Below, in pieces: positions 22,210 through 36,200 of a DNA stretch of 64,000 nucleotides. Origin of the DNA: Prosapia bicincta (Eukaryota; Arthropoda; Insecta; Hemiptera; Cercopidae); assembly GCA_036971475.1 (NCBI GenBank), contig JBAIZL010000006.1, forward strand, positions 15,428,959 to 15,492,958, read 5' to 3'. Within the stretch, counting starts at the first letter, position 1, and each line of letters starts with the position of its first letter. The position numbers and the translations under genes are program-made. Under the pieces are notes generated by a model. The model saw only the letters and a list, made by a program, of their open reading frames with translations. It ran no database searches and was not told the origin of the DNA.

Positions 22210-23390
22210 TAAAAGTTTAAGATGTTGTGTGCAAGAAAATTCTTAGCGTTATAAACAAAAATTAATTTGATTTACTTGTTAATGATTTATAAACATTTAA
22301 TCACTTTAACATTTTCAACATTAAAAACTTCTTTAGTTTGCCTACAATAGCTATCAATTTAAAGTATTTACTAAACATTCATTAAAGGCAATTGATTTTA
22401 TTTGGATATTAACTAATTTATCTCTCTTGCACTCAATATCATTATTCTTTATTTGTATCATTAAAGGTTAAATAGTATAGATCTATATTTATGATCACTT
22501 TTACATTAGTTATTGATTACAATTTATTTTGTAAACATGTAAAAACTTACTGAGACAGAATGTTTTCAATTAATTAAGTTTCACCAAATGTAATGGACTA
22601 CAAAATTCAAGAGTATATTTATGAATTTTAAAATGTAAACTTCGACTTTTCATTTAATTTAAAGACAATGAAAAAACTTGTCAGAAATTTTTTTACAAAA
22701 AAAATAAAATTTGCTGTGATATGGATTGTAAAAAATGGCTGAGAGGCAGTCAAACAGGAGCATGAAGATAGTTTATCTAAATGTGTTTATAACAATAACT
22801 AAACAATCAATATTGATTGACATCTGATAACCCTTTAAAAACCGCCTTGAAAATATATACAATTACTCATTTCTTAAATACATGTACTTATAATTTAGGT
22901 TAAAATATATTTAATGTCTTCCGAACAATGTTCCATAGCACTACAAACTAACATAAAACATTTAGTAATTATCAGCTCTAGCCAGTAGTGATAAATTTCG
23001 TGAAATATCTTTCATAACCTGGTATGTACAAAATTCTGAGGAAAAGTAACAAATAAAAATCAATATTGATTTTCAAAAGACTAAAAATTTGGAAAAAGAG
23101 ATACATTTATTATCTTTTTAATTCACACAAAACTGATAAAATCATTCTTTTTCAGGAAACAGAACACTACATAATGTTACAATTAAACTTAGCTACAAAG
23201 TACTTGGTTAGGAAAAATTTATTTTATAAATAATTTAGTTTTCCCTCATTTTGCATAAGATAAACAGTTAACTCATGGTATGGAAATGTATCTGATCCGT
23301 TGCAATGACATTTTGGCACCAGGAGCGTTTGTAGAGTCCTGATCCACAGTGTAACAGCAATAGTATAACCTTCAGAATAAATTACACTTG
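22210..23390. other. AT-rich sequence with a short PLE family H end remnant
   Basis: At about 22545-22620 the sequence GAGACAGAATGTTTTC and, further on, AATGGACTACAAAATTC match the outer terminal parts of family H (7155-7180 and 6130-6165). The rest shows nothing. Confidence 0.45.
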
Positions 23391-23399
23391 TTTGTATTA

Positions 23400-23815
23400 T
23401 CTTGGCAAAAAACCACTACTTCCTGATTTATTCAGCAGACGCGTTTTGCACTAGGTCAGCACATTATTCAATGCAGTGAATCATTGACAAGACTGTTGCT
23501 TACATGTGTTGTGTTGGTGTGAGTTTGTAGTGTATTGGTGTTCTGTAGTGTGTTATGGTTCATAGAGTAGTTTTTAATTATGTGCTCAGATATAGTATTT
23601 GATTGTGAGTGGGTTTTGTCATTTAGAATGTGTTGTGGATAGTATTTATGGTGTTCATATATCTCATAGTTTTCTGCTATGTTAAGTTTGTTGCTTCTTT
23701 TGATGTAGTGTAGGATTTTTAGCATCGAATAATGCACTGACCTAGTGCGAAACACATCTGCTGAATAAATGAGTAAGTAGTGCTTTTTTGCCAAGTAAAT
23801 ACAAAAAGGTGTAAT
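23400..23815 (-). mobile_element. Penelope-like element 3' end (family I) with inverted terminus
   Basis: A - strand open frame (about 23735 down to 23475) gives SKILHYIKRSNKLNIAENY, then HHKYYPQHILND, the PLE tail also seen at 1-255. Its terminal segment lies at 23400-23470. A second copy of the terminal segment in opposite orientation is fused at 23720-23815, so the element is bounded by inverted ends and is strongly 5'-truncated. The hairpin contains CTGACCTAGTGCGAAAC, which has the start of the hammerhead core but not its second half. Confidence 0.75.
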
Positions 23816-23819
23816 TTAA

Positions 23820-25740
23820 CACTTTAATACAAAAACCTTAAGATGTACAATACAAAAAATGCAACTTCAGAATAAGCTTAGCTCCTGATGCGAGTGGTTT
23901 GTGTTTAATGTCAGTTTGTAATGCTGAATTTCCACTTTACACGACTGTTTGTCATTTTTCATTATCGTGAATTTTGCAAATTATGTGAAACTAAAATAAT
24001 GTTTATTATGTTACTACCATAATTGTTTAAAAATTTCATTCATGTTTTTCCTTTTACTACAAAGGTAAAACAACACAAAAGAAGTCATGTGCTCATCTTA
24101 CACATGTAATAAGCAGCTTGTGTGAAAAGTGTTTCGACTCTTACAACAAAGGTATGCAAGCGTGTCACAAATTAATGAGTGGTGGGTGAGTTAGTAATTA
24201 TTTTCTGTATGGAACTTTAATATAAACACATTCTATCTTTTATACTATAATACTTATAGTGTAGACTTCCTAGTGTAATTATAACTTTCTCAATGTATTA
24301 ATGCCTCAGTTTCAATAAATGATACATGGCGGATTAGTGTCAAATGCTGATGCCTCATATCCAAGACAATTCTTATAGCATCATTAATGTCAACCATTAA
24401 GGGCAGAAACTAACTTTATTCATCATGATTTGGATTATTATCGATAATGTCAATTAAATTTACAAATATTATAATCTAGATACAAATCTTATCAATGGCA
24501 TACGCAATGATTTAAAAATACACTAAATAAAACACTCCTACTTATTCTGAGAAGTGATGTAAAAATATATATAAAAGTAGAACCCACTTTATTTGTCAAA
24601 AAATTTTCTAATGTTAGACAATCTAAATCTGATTAAAAAAAAAACTATACTACCCTAACTAGATATTTTGTAGCTGTATTATAACGTAGTACTCTGTTTT
24701 ATAAAAACGCAATTTTGTAAAGTTAGGTTATTTTTGTCTTTTCTTAAATTAATTTTTGAGGAGTCATAATTTTTTTGTGTTTCTACAACACAATGATAAA
24801 TTTTATTTCGCGAAAACACTGATATCTGGCATGTTGATAATTACAAAATATTTGGCACAATGCTCTAATGTTCTACTAAAGACAAACATGCTGCATAAAA
24901 TATGGCATTCTTATTTATAGCTTACAAATATTTCTTCTCTAGCATGTCAGTATTTGACAAAATGTAACGGATGCTAAAACACAGAAAGAGTACTTTCATG
25001 ATCTTATAAACCGTGTTTGCATACAACATAAATCCACATTGGATTTGACTTGAAAGTTTTATAAAAACCTGTTTATAATTTCAATAAAGTTATATCTAAA
25101 GAAATTTAATTGATTTAAAAGGTTTTTAGTCATAACTTTTAACCTTGATTTAAACCAAGTTTAACAAATAATAATTTATAATTATTAGTTATTAACCTGA
25201 ATTATAGTAAGAAATTATTTAATTACATAATACAATTTTAATAAAATCAACACACTTTACATGATTTTATTCAATATTAATTAAACAAATAGTACAGATA
25301 AATTTTCGTAAACTGTAAAACCAATGATTTAACATGTAAATACATGTTATAATACATTTATAAATAATACTACTTATAAAGTCCCTGGCTAAATTACTGC
25401 ACAGTTCTGATGTTTGCTGAAATAAATTCATTCATATAAATTAGAAATACATATTTTGAAGAAGGTATAAAATACACTGTTATAAAAACAGATTTTTGGA
25501 AGTGTAGTGTCTGTCTAAGTATTTAAAAGCAAAAGTTTTTGAAATTCTAATCCTAAAAATAAAACAGCATTTCTCTTCTAAGTGTTATGACAACATTCAA
25601 GTTTTGTTTCACTTATGACTGATTAAATGGTCAATGTCAGGGCTGGAAACCACTCTCAACTAATGATTGTATAGCTATCATACATAAAGCAACTGCTTTA
25701 TAAATCAATATGTTTGAACTATTGCTGAAAATATAAATTT
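23820..25740. other. AT-rich sequence, nothing firmly resolved
   Basis: About 24640-24800 shares blocks with 17500-17760 and 58390-58620. No coding sequence was recognised. Confidence 0.4.
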
Positions 25741-25747
25741 TTAAATA

Positions 25748-27116
25748 CAATAATACCCTGTATTTACACAATAGGTAGGGCCGAGCAATATCCGTGTAAG
25801 TCGAGTTTGCGTAAGTCGGGGTATAATTTTACATACAACTGGATAGGAATCATGTTTAATTGGGATCAAAAATTAAATAAATTAATAATTTAGAAGAAAA
25901 ATGTGTATGTATTAAAATCTTAAATACATAATACAACAAAAAATTATATATTATACATACATATTGCAAAGAAGTAAGAAAAAAGAAGTTATTTTGACAT
26001 AGAAGGTTTCATAAAATCTAATAAATTCGTTTGATGAATTGAAGATTCTTTCTTCTCACGCAGAATTTCCTCGTAACTTGCTAATTTGTTTGTTTTATAG
26101 CAGAAATACGCTCATTGTTAGAATCTATGTTTTCCAAATTTTAAAGCCTTATTCCATTAAACTAAGGCATTTTGTAAAGTTGCTAACTGTCATTTCATCT
26201 TCTATGTCAACTGGGTCTAAAGAATATGCGCTTTTAAAGTCTTGATCTTGCACACATATTTCTATGAGCTCATCAATTAATTGTCAGCTCCTGGTTGTGT
26301 AAATCCAGCAATTCTTGAACGACATCATTATAACCTTCTAAATTGAGTTGTCTAGCAAAACCGACACTTTCTTTAATTACATCAGTAATTTCATCTGACC
26401 CTGGCATTGATTCTGATTCCGCTTGAATTTCGGTGGCAAAAAAAATAGACATACCTTCCAAACAACATTCAAAGTTTTTTGTGAAATTGCATTCCAAGTT
26501 TGTCCAATGATTCTCAAAGCATCTAAGACATTGAATTGTTTCCAAAAATCTTCAACAGAGAGCTTGTTGTTGTCTCATAGCTTCATACAGATGCGCAAAT
26601 GTTCTTCTTGAGTAATAAGCTCTAAATATTTTGATGACTCCCTGGTCAAAAATATTTAAAGTAGTAGGACGATGACCAGGTGTATTGTCAAATAATAGGA
26701 ATTACTTTTAAAAAAAATTTCTTTAGACCCACAATAATGTCCGACTTGAGGTACCAAATGATGTGACCAAACCAGTCCTCAAAAAGAGAAGCTGTCACTC
26801 AAGCCTTCCGATTTGACTTTTAAAATCACGGGCAAGATAGCTTTAGAAATATTTTTAAATGCCTTTGGATTTTCTGAGCGATATACTATGAGAGGTTACA
26901 ACTTACAGTCACCAGCTGTATTTGTGCCCACTATCACTGTCAATCGACCTTTGGCGGCCTTAAAACCTGGAAATATTTTCTCTTTATGCGCTATAAAAGT
27001 TCTTTTAGGCGTTTTCTTCCATAGCAAGGCAGTTTCTGCGTAACTCAGGCAGAATGATTTAAAACCACGTAACTTGAGAATCTCATAAGACGGGTGGCAT
27101 AAGTCCAGGTATTACT
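25748..27116 (-). pseudogene. Tigger-like DNA transposon with broken transposase
   Basis: Termini CAATAATACC (25748) and GGTATTACTG (ending 27116) are inverted repeats flanked by TA (25746-25747 and 27117-27118). On the - strand, fragments read SYAETALLWKKTPKR, PGFKAAKGRLTVIVGTNTAG and PLIVYRSENPKAFK, then the C-terminal helices (LEGYNDVVQELLDLHNQEL). This is the DDE domain order of Tigger/jerky transposases. The second catalytic block (DNAPGH) is damaged and there are several stops and frameshifts. The N-terminal DNA-binding half is missing. Confidence 0.85.
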
Positions 27117-27149
27117 GTAGTCACAATGGATACATTCTATAATTAAGTA

Positions 27150-27345
27150 ATACTTAACTACGTAAATATTCAAGAGCTTACTTGCTGATGCATTTCAGAA
27201 CAATCGTTCCTTCTATGAAGCAAGCCTCTCCTTTGCTTCATAAAAGGAAAAACTGTTTTGAAACGCATCAGGAATTAAGCACTTAGGTATGCACTCAGTT
27301 AAGTATTATTTAATTATAGTTTAATCAGTGAATTCAAGATGATTA
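27150..27345. mobile_element. PLE-like terminal palindrome, family E
   Basis: Left arm AGCTTACTTGCTGATGCATTTC and right arm GAAACGCATCAGGAATTAAGC are inverted around a short centre with matching TTTGCTTCATAAAAGGA. The outer flanks match 4240-4430 (ACTTAACTA..GTGAATA, then GTGAATTCAAGATGATTACA). Confidence 0.6.
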
Positions 27346-27479
27346 CAACAAGCAACTAAAATCAAAGATATATAGATTTTTGATGGAGAGAGAAATATAA
27401 AAGTGAGACATTGAGCTTGAATTACTAACCTTATGTACAATGGATGTCTTTAATCAACATGACCAGTGGCGTAGCCAGA

Positions 27480-27840
27480 ACGATGTTTTTGGAGGGGGGC
27501 CCGTGGTAGAGTTTTGAACATTTTTATCGCTAGATATTATATTTTATGCTATTTTAGTACTTAAAATTACACAACAGCTATTTTGCTAAAAACCTAGCGC
27601 TGTTTTATAGGTTAATATTTTTCTGCTTAAATTAATTGGTTTGGGAAGGAGGCACATGCTTCTCCCTGGCTATGTCCCTGAACATGACAAAATAGTTTAT
27701 CTCTTTTGTTCGAGTGATATAAAATTTTATTGAAATGTCAAATATATAATGGATTGACTGTAACAAACTGACAATTTGAAAACAACATATAACGAATAAT
27801 AACAAACCTGTATATGGCAACTTTATATAGCATTGATTTG
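27480..27840. other. AT-rich sequence, possible old transposon remnant
   Basis: The stretch GTGGCGTAGCCAG near 27467 followed by a G run (27494-27499) is a motif often found at ends of old dispersed elements. No boundaries could be set. Confidence 0.25.
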
Positions 27841-27859
27841 GGTAAATTCTTTATAAAAC

Positions 27860-27970
27860 CTACTGTCACATAACGTTTTTAACTGTACTTGCCAGTTACC
27901 ATCAATGTCGTCAGTGATGAAAACTGACTGGTATTGTAGAAAATGTTCTGTCTCAGTAAGTTAAAAAAAG
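27860..27970 (+). mobile_element. PLE-like terminal fragment (family H relative) with decayed hammerhead
   Basis: GTGATGA at 27914-27920 (first core base changed), a stem-forming segment, GAAAA at 27939, then TGTTCTGTCTCAGTAAGTT, which matches the family H end at 49381-49400. An inverted portion precedes it (CTTGCCAGTTACCATCAATG). Confidence 0.5.
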
Positions 27971-28274
27971 GTATTCAACATAGTCAAATTCACCTTGGCC
28001 ACAAAAATCACCCTTTCATGAAAAATCTTACATCTGTTACTGGTCAATTATTTCTTACAGTTTTTATTACAACACAATATTTATAGTTTTTTGTATAGCT
28101 TTTTGAAAATTTTAAAAATCTCTTTCATTATTTTACACTTGATAAATTCTATGATATTACTTGTGGTTTCTAAAAATACCAATTCATTTAATACAAATTT
28201 TATACAGAGCACAGTAGCGTAATTATGATAACTAAATAACAATAACTCTTGCTACAAATATTTAAACACCCTTG

Positions 28275-28308
28275 ATATACATTTTGCCAACACAGTTAAC
28301 ATCATCAG
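28275..28308 (-). ncRNA. Hammerhead-like motif (family G, left arm, decayed)
   Basis: On the - strand CTGATGA (complement of 28302-28308), then stem TTAAC.../...GTTGG, but GAAA is replaced by CAAA, so G12 is lost. Confidence 0.5.
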
Positions 28309-28369
28309 AGTTTTTTTTTTTTTTTTTAGGTGTACTGTTTCTTTTTAGTCCCAGAATGTTTGTAACCTT

Positions 28370-28404
28370 CTGATGATGCTAACTGTGTTGGCGAAATGTA
28401 CATC
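28370..28404 (+). ncRNA. Hammerhead ribozyme motif (family G, right arm)
   Basis: CTGATGA (28370-28376) is followed by stem GCTAAC/GTTGGC with a 3-nt loop (one G-U pair), GAAA (28393-28396), then the 8-bp palindrome ATGTACAT (28396-28403) and C28404. All invariant core bases and the expected cleavage base are present, making this one of the best preserved motifs in the window. Confidence 0.65.
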
Positions 28405-28579
28405 AAGGGTGTTTAAATATTTGTAGCAAGGGTTATTGTTATTCATTTATCATTTAATACAAGGTTTAAGTCTGGAATCTTCTTGTTAATTTTATTTTTC
28501 TTGAAATATAAGGTTTTTATTTCCATTTTTATCCAACCCTTTTCTGCTTTTTTATTTACATATTTAGAAGAAAACTATT

Positions 28580-28890
28580 CACTGAATCTTAATTCTGAAA
28601 TACGAAGGAATCATGTTATTCAATGTACATTGTTTGTTAAACCATACATTGGCTATCATCTTATATAATTTCCTATTATTAAACTTTAACCTTTTAACTA
28701 TAATTGTTTGGTTGACAAAGTTGAAATTGTTAATATAATTATCTTTGATACCGTTAGGCATTTTTGAGTGCCCTCTTCTGGCCTTTCTAACAATAAAACA
28801 TTGATTTTTGTTGACAAGTTTTGCGTTATTAATTGACAAAACGTGTTAACAAAAATCAATGTTTTATTGTTAGAAAGGTTCAAGAGAGCA
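28580..28890 (-). mobile_element. Inverted repeat with possible PLE N-terminal remnant
   Basis: The inverted pair about 28770-28825 and 28835-28890 (TTTCTAACAATAAAACATTG and complement) is adjacent to a - strand frame (28579-28839). That frame reads KLYKMIANVWFNKQCTLNNM and then IPSYFRIK, which resembles the conserved 'FLxxC...IIPKF' stretch near the start of PLE proteins. The resemblance is short, so the call is tentative. Confidence 0.35.
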
Positions 28891-29965
28891 CTAAAATGTA
28901 TTTAAATGGTAATTTCGTAAAAGTCGTGCTATTCAAATTTTTTTTATTGATTGTCATGAAAACGTAATTAACTAATTAGCTACCAGATCTTTTATAAAGA
29001 ATCACTTTCAAATTAATTTCCAGACAATAATACAACAAAAAATACCATTTTAATATAACACTACTGAGTAACTGATATTTTGTCCATGAGTACTGAGTTA
29101 AAACATCTGTACCATAGCCATACATGCCATTAGAGTCGTGTTTGCTTAAGTTTGTTTGGAAAACATTATGTGTAATAGAATGGTAAGAAATTGGTATATA
29201 TCACTTGAAGGTTAAAGTTGCAACACTTAAGGATTAATATAAATAGTGGGTAGCTATTAATATAAATAACTAGGGGGAAAATGCTTTAAGATGTTTTCAT
29301 TATCTCACTATTCATTTCCTCAGGGTCCCAGCAGTGTTCTTAAAGCCTTTATCACAACACTTAGATTACTTTAAGTTAAGCTCATAAGGGGTGGATACAT
29401 TGCTGCAGTGTTGCATAAAACCAAATTTTTAGTCAGCTTTGACGTTTCTCAAATAGTATAGGCACAAAGGTGAGACGAGCCAAATCGGCTTTAACATGGG
29501 TGATGCACGGCACAATTATTCTGAATACCAATCTATTGAATTGAATAAAACAACAATAAGACAATTTCAACCCATAATTAAATAGTTCTTAACTAAGTGA
29601 ATACTTAAGAGTTTACTTGCTGGCTCATTTTTAAACAATGGTTAAACGTCTACTTTCATAAAAAATTCTAAGAGTAGTGAAATCTTTAATACTTTAATCT
29701 TTGAACTGTTTTATGTTTTAAAAATTACAGATATTTAAATTTAATTACTTACTACATGGATCATTTTTTTTTAAACTCGGCTTCTGGTTGAGTACGGTTC
29801 AAATAAATAATGGTGTTTTGCTGTATTCAAACAAAGTTTATATCCTTCCAATATCGACTAAAATACAATGCTGAAGTCGTTTTCATTCCACTTAAACTAC
29901 ATATGACTTACCTGCAGTCCACTTAAATAACTAATGTCCACACAAAGGACTGAATGAGATCATGT
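28890..29965. other. Flank downstream of CdsA, includes a PLE family E half-end
   Basis: At about 29575-29650 lies a single copy of the family E terminus (AGTTCTTAACTAAGTGAATA, then TTACTTGCTGGC). The CdsA 3' UTR should start just below 29966 on the - strand. No other feature was seen. Confidence 0.45.
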
Positions 29966-30055
29966 TTACTGCAAGGTTAAAATGCCCCTGTTTTCCAAAG
30001 CAGCTTTTAATGTGTAGAACATTTCCAGCTGCTGTTCAGGCTTCAAGGTATATAC
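29966..30055 (-). CDS. CdsA: CDP-diacylglycerol synthase, last coding exon
   Basis: This exon encodes VYTLKPEQQLEMFYTLK, then AALENRGILTLQ and a TAA stop (complement of 29966-29968). It is the soluble C-terminal tail of eukaryotic CDP-DAG synthases (L-x-P-E-Q-Q-L...YxxLKxxLxxxGIL). The acceptor on the - strand is CAG at 30058-30056, and phase 0 matches the upstream exon. The preceding intron, about 11.3 kb, contains the whole 89-bp satellite array. Confidence 0.93.
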   Translation of the reverse strand, partial: VYTLKPEQQLEMFYTLKAALENRGILTLQ

Positions 30056-30204
30056 CTGCACAAGTATTATTTTGAGTTACTTTGAGATATAAAATATTAA
30101 TTAAAAGGAGTTTTTGTGTTATTTATTACCAATACCTTATAGTTTAGAACTTTCGATAAATGAGTCAGGTCAGCAAAGGGTGACTTGCGTCTGTCATTTC
30201 GGTT

Positions 30205-33200
30205 AACTTCAGCCAATGTCCAGAACTTGTATCTGTGTACCAACTGCGTTACTTTTACCCCATTATAACATTCTTGTGAACATAATTTTGTCTAACTTCA
30301 GTCAATGTCCAGAACTTGTATCTGTGTACCAACTGCGTTACTTTTACCCCATTATAACATTCTTGTGAACATAATTTTGTCTAACTTCAGTCAATGTCCA
30401 GAACTTGTATCTGTGTACCAACTGCGTTACTTTTACCCCATTATAACATTCTTGTGAACATAATTTTGTCTAACTTCAGTCAATGTCCAGAACTTGTATC
30501 TGTGTACCAACTGCGTTACTTTTACCCCATTATAACATTCTTGTGAACATAATTTTGTCTAACTTCAGTCAATGTCCAGAACTTGTATCTGTGTACCAAC
30601 TGCGTTACTTTTACCCCATTATAACATTCTTGTGAACATAATTTTGTCTAACTTCAGTCAATGTCCAGAACTTGTATCTGTGTACCAACTGCGTTACTTT
30701 TACCCCATTATAACATTCTTGTGAACATAATTTTGTCTAACTTCAGTTAATGTCTAGAACTTGTATCTGTGTACCAACTGCGTTACTTTTACCCCATTAT
30801 AACATTCTTGTGAACATAATTTTGTCTAACTTCAGTCAATATCTAGAACTTGTATCTGTGTACCAACTGCGTTACTTTTACCCCATTATAACATTCTTGT
30901 GAACATAATTTTGTCTAACTTCAGTCAATGTCCAGAACTTGTATCTGTGTACCAACTGCGTTACTTTTACCCCATTATAACATTCTTGTGAACATAATTT
31001 TGTCTATCTTCAGTCAATATCTAGAACTTGTATCTGTGTACCAACTGCGTTACTTTTACCCCATTATAACATTCTTGTGAACATAATTTTGTCTAACTTC
31101 AGTCAATGTCCAGAACTTGTATCTGTGTACCAACTGCGTTACTTTTACCCCATTATAACATTCTTGTGAACATAATTTTGTCTAACTTCAGTCAATATCT
31201 AGAACTTGTATCTGTGTACCAACTGCGTTACTTTTACCCCATTATAACATTCTTGTGAACATAATTTTGTCTAACTTCAGTCAATGTCCAGAACTTGTAT
31301 CTGTGAACCAACTGCGTTACTTTTACCCCATTATAACATTCTTGTGAACATAATTTTGTCTAACTTCAGTAAATGTCTAGAACTTGTATCTGTGTACCAA
31401 CTGCGTTACTTTTACCCCATTATAACATTCTTGTGAACATAATTTTGTCTAACTTCAGTCAATATCTAGAACTTGTATCTGTGTACCAACTGCGTTACTT
31501 TTACCCCATTATAACATTCTTGTGAACATAATTTTGTCTAACTTCAGTCAATGTCCAGAACTTGTATCTGTGTACCAATTGCGTTACTTTTACCCCATTA
31601 TAACATTCTTGTGAACATAATTTTGTCTAACTTCAGTCAATATCTAGAACTTGTATCTGTGTACCAACTGCGTTACTTTTACCCCATAATAACATTCTTG
31701 TGAACATAATTTTGTCTAACTTCAGTCAATGTCCAGAACTTGTATCTGTGAACCAACTGCGTTACTTTTACCCCATTATAACATTCTTGTGAACATAATT
31801 TTGTCTAACTTCAGTTAATGTCTAGAACTTGTATCTGTGTACCAACTGCGTTACTTTTACCCCATTATAACATTCTTGTGAACATAATTTTGTCTAACTT
31901 CAGTCAATATCTAGAACTTGTATCTGTGTACCAACTGCGTTACTTTTACCCCATTATAACATTCTTGTGAACATAATTTTGTCTAACTTCAGTCAATGTC
32001 CAGAACTTGTATCTGTGTACCAACTGCGTTACTTTTACCCCATTATAACATTCTTGTGAACATAATTTTGTCTAACTTCAGTTAATGTCTAGAACTTGTA
32101 TCTGTGTACCAACTGCGTTACTTTTACCCCATTATAACATTCTTGTGAACATAATTTTGTCTAACTTCAGTCAATATCTAGAACTTGTATCTGTGTACCA
32201 ACTGCGTTACTTTTACCCCATTATAACATTCTTGTGAACATAATTTTGTCTAACTTCAGTCAATGTCCAGAACTTGTATCTGTGTACCAACTGCGTTACT
32301 TTTACCCCATTATAACATTCTTGTGAACATAATTTTGTCTAACTTCAGTCAATATCTAGAACTTGTATCTGTGTACCAACTGCGTTACTTTTACCCCATT
32401 ATAACATTCTTGTGAACATAATTTTGTCTAACTTCAGTCAATGTCCAGAACTTGTATCTGTGTACCAACTGCGTTACTTTTACCCCATTATAACATTCTT
32501 GTGAACATAATTTTGTCTAACTTCAGTCAATATCTAGAACTTGTATCTGTGTACCAACTGCGTTACTTTTACCCCATTATAACATTCTTGTGAACATAAT
32601 TTTGTCTAACTTCAGTCAATGTCCAGAACTTGTATCTGTGTACCAACTGCGTTACTTTTACCCCATTATAACATTCTTGTGAACATAATTTTGTCTAACT
32701 TCAGTTAATGTCTAGAACTTGTATCTGTGTACCAACTGCGTTACTTTTACCCCATTATAACATTCTTGTGAACATAATTTTGTCTAACTTCAGTCAATAT
32801 CTAAAACTTGTATCTGTGTACCAACTGCGTTACTTTTACCCCATTATAACATTCTTGTGAACATAATTTTGTCTAACTTCAGTCAATGTCCAGAACTTGT
32901 ATCTGTGTACCAACTGCGTTACTTTTACCCCATTATAACATTCTTGTGAACATAATTTTGTCTAACTTCAGTCAATATCTAGAACTTGTATCTGTGTACC
33001 AACTGCGTTACTTTTACCCCATTATAACATTCTTGTGAACATAATTTTGTCTAACTTCAGTCAATGTCCAGAACTTGTATCTGTGTACCAACTGCGTTAC
33101 TTTTACCCCATTATAACATTCTTGTGAACATAATTTTGTCTAACTTCAGTCAATATCTAGAACTTGTATCTGTGTACCAACTGCGTTACTTTTACCCCAT

Positions 33201-36200
33201 TATAACATTCTTGTGAACATAATTTTGTCTAACTTCAGTCAATGTCCAGAACTTGTATCTGTGAACCAACTGCGTTACTTTTACCCCATTATAACATTCT
33301 TGTGAACATAATTTTGTCTAACTTCAGTAAATGTCTAGAACTTGTATCTGTGTACCAACTGCGTTACTTTTACCCCATTATAACATTCTTGTGAACATAA
33401 TTTTGTCTAACTTCAGTCAATATCTAGAACTTGTATCTGTGTACCAACTGCGTTACTTTTACCCCATTATAACATTCTTGTGAACATAATTTTGTCTAAC
33501 TTCAGTCAATGTCCAGAACTTGTATCTGTGTACCAACTGCGTTACTTTTACCCCATTATAACATTCTTGTGAACATAATTTTGTCTAACTTCAGTCAATA
33601 TCTAGAACTTGTATCTGTGTACCAACTGCGTTACTTTTACCCCATAATAACATTCTTGTGAACATAATTTTGTCTAACTTCAGTCAATGTCCAGAACTTG
33701 TATCTGTGAACCAACTGCGTTACTTTTACCCCATTATAACATTCTTGTGAACATAATTTTGTCTAACTTCAGTTAATGTCTAGAACTTGAATCTGTGTAC
33801 CAACTGCGTTACTTTTACCCCATTATAACATTCTTGTGAACATAATTTTGTCTAACTTCAGTCAATATCTAGAACTTGTATCTGTGTACCAACTGCGTTA
33901 CTTTTACCCCATTATAACATTCTTGTGAACATAATTTTGTCTAACTTCAGTCAATGTCCAGAACTTGTATCTGTGTACCAACTGCGTTACTTTTACCCCA
34001 TTATAACATTCTTGTGAACATAATTTTGTCTAACTTCAGTCAATGTCCAGAACTTGTATCTGTGTACCAACTGCGTTACTTTTACCCCATTATAACATTC
34101 TTGTGAACATAATTTTGTCTAACTTCAGTAAATGTCTAGAACTTGTATCTGTGTACCAACTGCGTTACTTTTACCCCATTATAACATTCTTGTGAACATA
34201 ATTTTGTCTAACTTCAGTCAATATCTAGAACTTGTATCTGTGTACCAACTGCGTTACTTTTACCCCATTATAACATTCTTGTGAACATAATTTTGTCTAA
34301 CTTCAGTCAATGTCCAGAACTTGTATCTGTGTACCAACTGCGTTACTTTTACCCCATTATAACATTCTTGTGAACATAATTTTGTCTAACTTCAGTCAAT
34401 ATCTAGAACTTGTATCTGTGTACCAACTGCGTTACTTTTACCCCATAATAACATTCTTGTGAACATAATTTTGTCTAACTTCAGTCAATGTCCAGAACTT
34501 GTATCTGTGAACCAACTGCGTTACTTTTACCCCATTATAACATTCTTGTGAACATAATTTTGTCTAACTTCAGTTAATGTCTAGAACTTGTATCTGTGTA
34601 CCAACTGCGTTACTTTTACCCCATTATAACATTCTTGTGAACATAATTTTGTCTAACTTCAGTCAATATCTAGAACTTGTATCTGTGTACCAACTGCGTT
34701 ACTTTTACCCCATTATAACATTCTTGTGAACATAATTTTGTCTAACTTCAGTCAATGTCCAGAACTTGTATCTGTGTACCAACTGCGTTACTTTTACCCC
34801 ATTATAACATTCTTGTGAACATAATTTTGTCTAACTTCAGTCAATGTCCAGAACTTGTATCTGTGTACCAACTGCGTTACTTTTACCCCATTATAACATT
34901 CTTGTGAACATAATTTTGTCTAACTTCAGTTAATGTCTAGAACTTGTATCTGTGTACCAACTGCGTTACTTTTACCCCATTATAACATTCTTGTGAACAT
35001 AATTTTGTCTAACTTCAGTCAATATCTAGAACTTGTATCTGTGTACCAACTGCGTTACTTTTACCCCATTATAACATTCTTGTGAACATAATTTTGTCTA
35101 ACTTCAGTCAATGTCCAGAACTTGTATCTGTGTACCAACTGCGTTACTTTTACCCCATTATAACATTCTTGTGAACATAATTTTGTCTAACTTCAGTCAA
35201 TATCTAGAACTTGTATCTGTGTACCAACTGCGTTACTTTTACCCCATTATAACATTCTTGTGAACATAATTTTGTCTAACTTCAGTCAATGTCCAGAACT
35301 TGTATCTGTGTACCAACTACGTTACTTTTACCCCATTATAACATTCTTGTGAACATAATTTTGTCTAACTTCAGTCAATATCTAGAACTTGTATCTGTGT
35401 ACCAACTGCGTTACTTTTACCCCATTATAACATTCTTGTGAACATAATTTTGTCTAACTTCAGTCAATGTCCAGAACTTGTATCTGTGTACCAACTGCGT
35501 TACTTTTACCCCATTATAACATTCTTGTGAACATAATTTTGTCTAACTTCAGTTAATGTCTAGAACTTGTATCTGTGTACCAACTGCGTTACTTTTACCC
35601 CATTATAACATTCTTGTGAACATAATTTTGTCTAACTTCAGTCAATATCTAGAACTTGTATCTGTGTACCAACTGTGTTACTTTTACCCCATTATAACAT
35701 TCTTGTGAACATAATTTTGTCTAACTTCAGTCAATGTCCAGAACTTGTATCTGTGTACCAACTGCGTTACTTTTACCCCATTATAACATTCTTGTGAACA
35801 TAATTTTGTCTAACTTCAGTCAATATCTAGAACTTGTATCTGTGTACCAACTGCGTTACTTTTACCCCATTATAACATTCTTGTGAACATAATTTTGTCT
35901 AACTTCAGTCAATGTCCAGAACTTGTATCTGTGTACCAACTGCGTTACTTTTACCCCATTATAACATTCTTGTGAACATAATTTTGTCTAACTTCAGTCA
36001 ATATCTAGAACTTGTATCTGTGTACCAACTGCGTTACTTTTACCCCATTATAACATTCTTGTGAACATAATTTTGTCTAACTTCAGTCAATGTCCAGAAC
36101 TTGTATCTGTGAACCAACTGCGTTACTTTTACCCCATTATAACATTCTTGTGAACATAATTTTGTCTAACTTCAGTAAATGTCTAGAACTTGTATCTGTG

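Larger units (their letters stand above)
28190..28450. mobile_element. PLE-like terminal palindrome, family G
   Basis: Inverted arms of about 110 bp (28205-28312 and 28365-28445) surround a T-rich centre (28312-28327). Both arms carry the CCAACACAGTTA-type hairpin. The outer sequences match over TTTAAACACCCTTGATATAC and its complement. Confidence 0.7.
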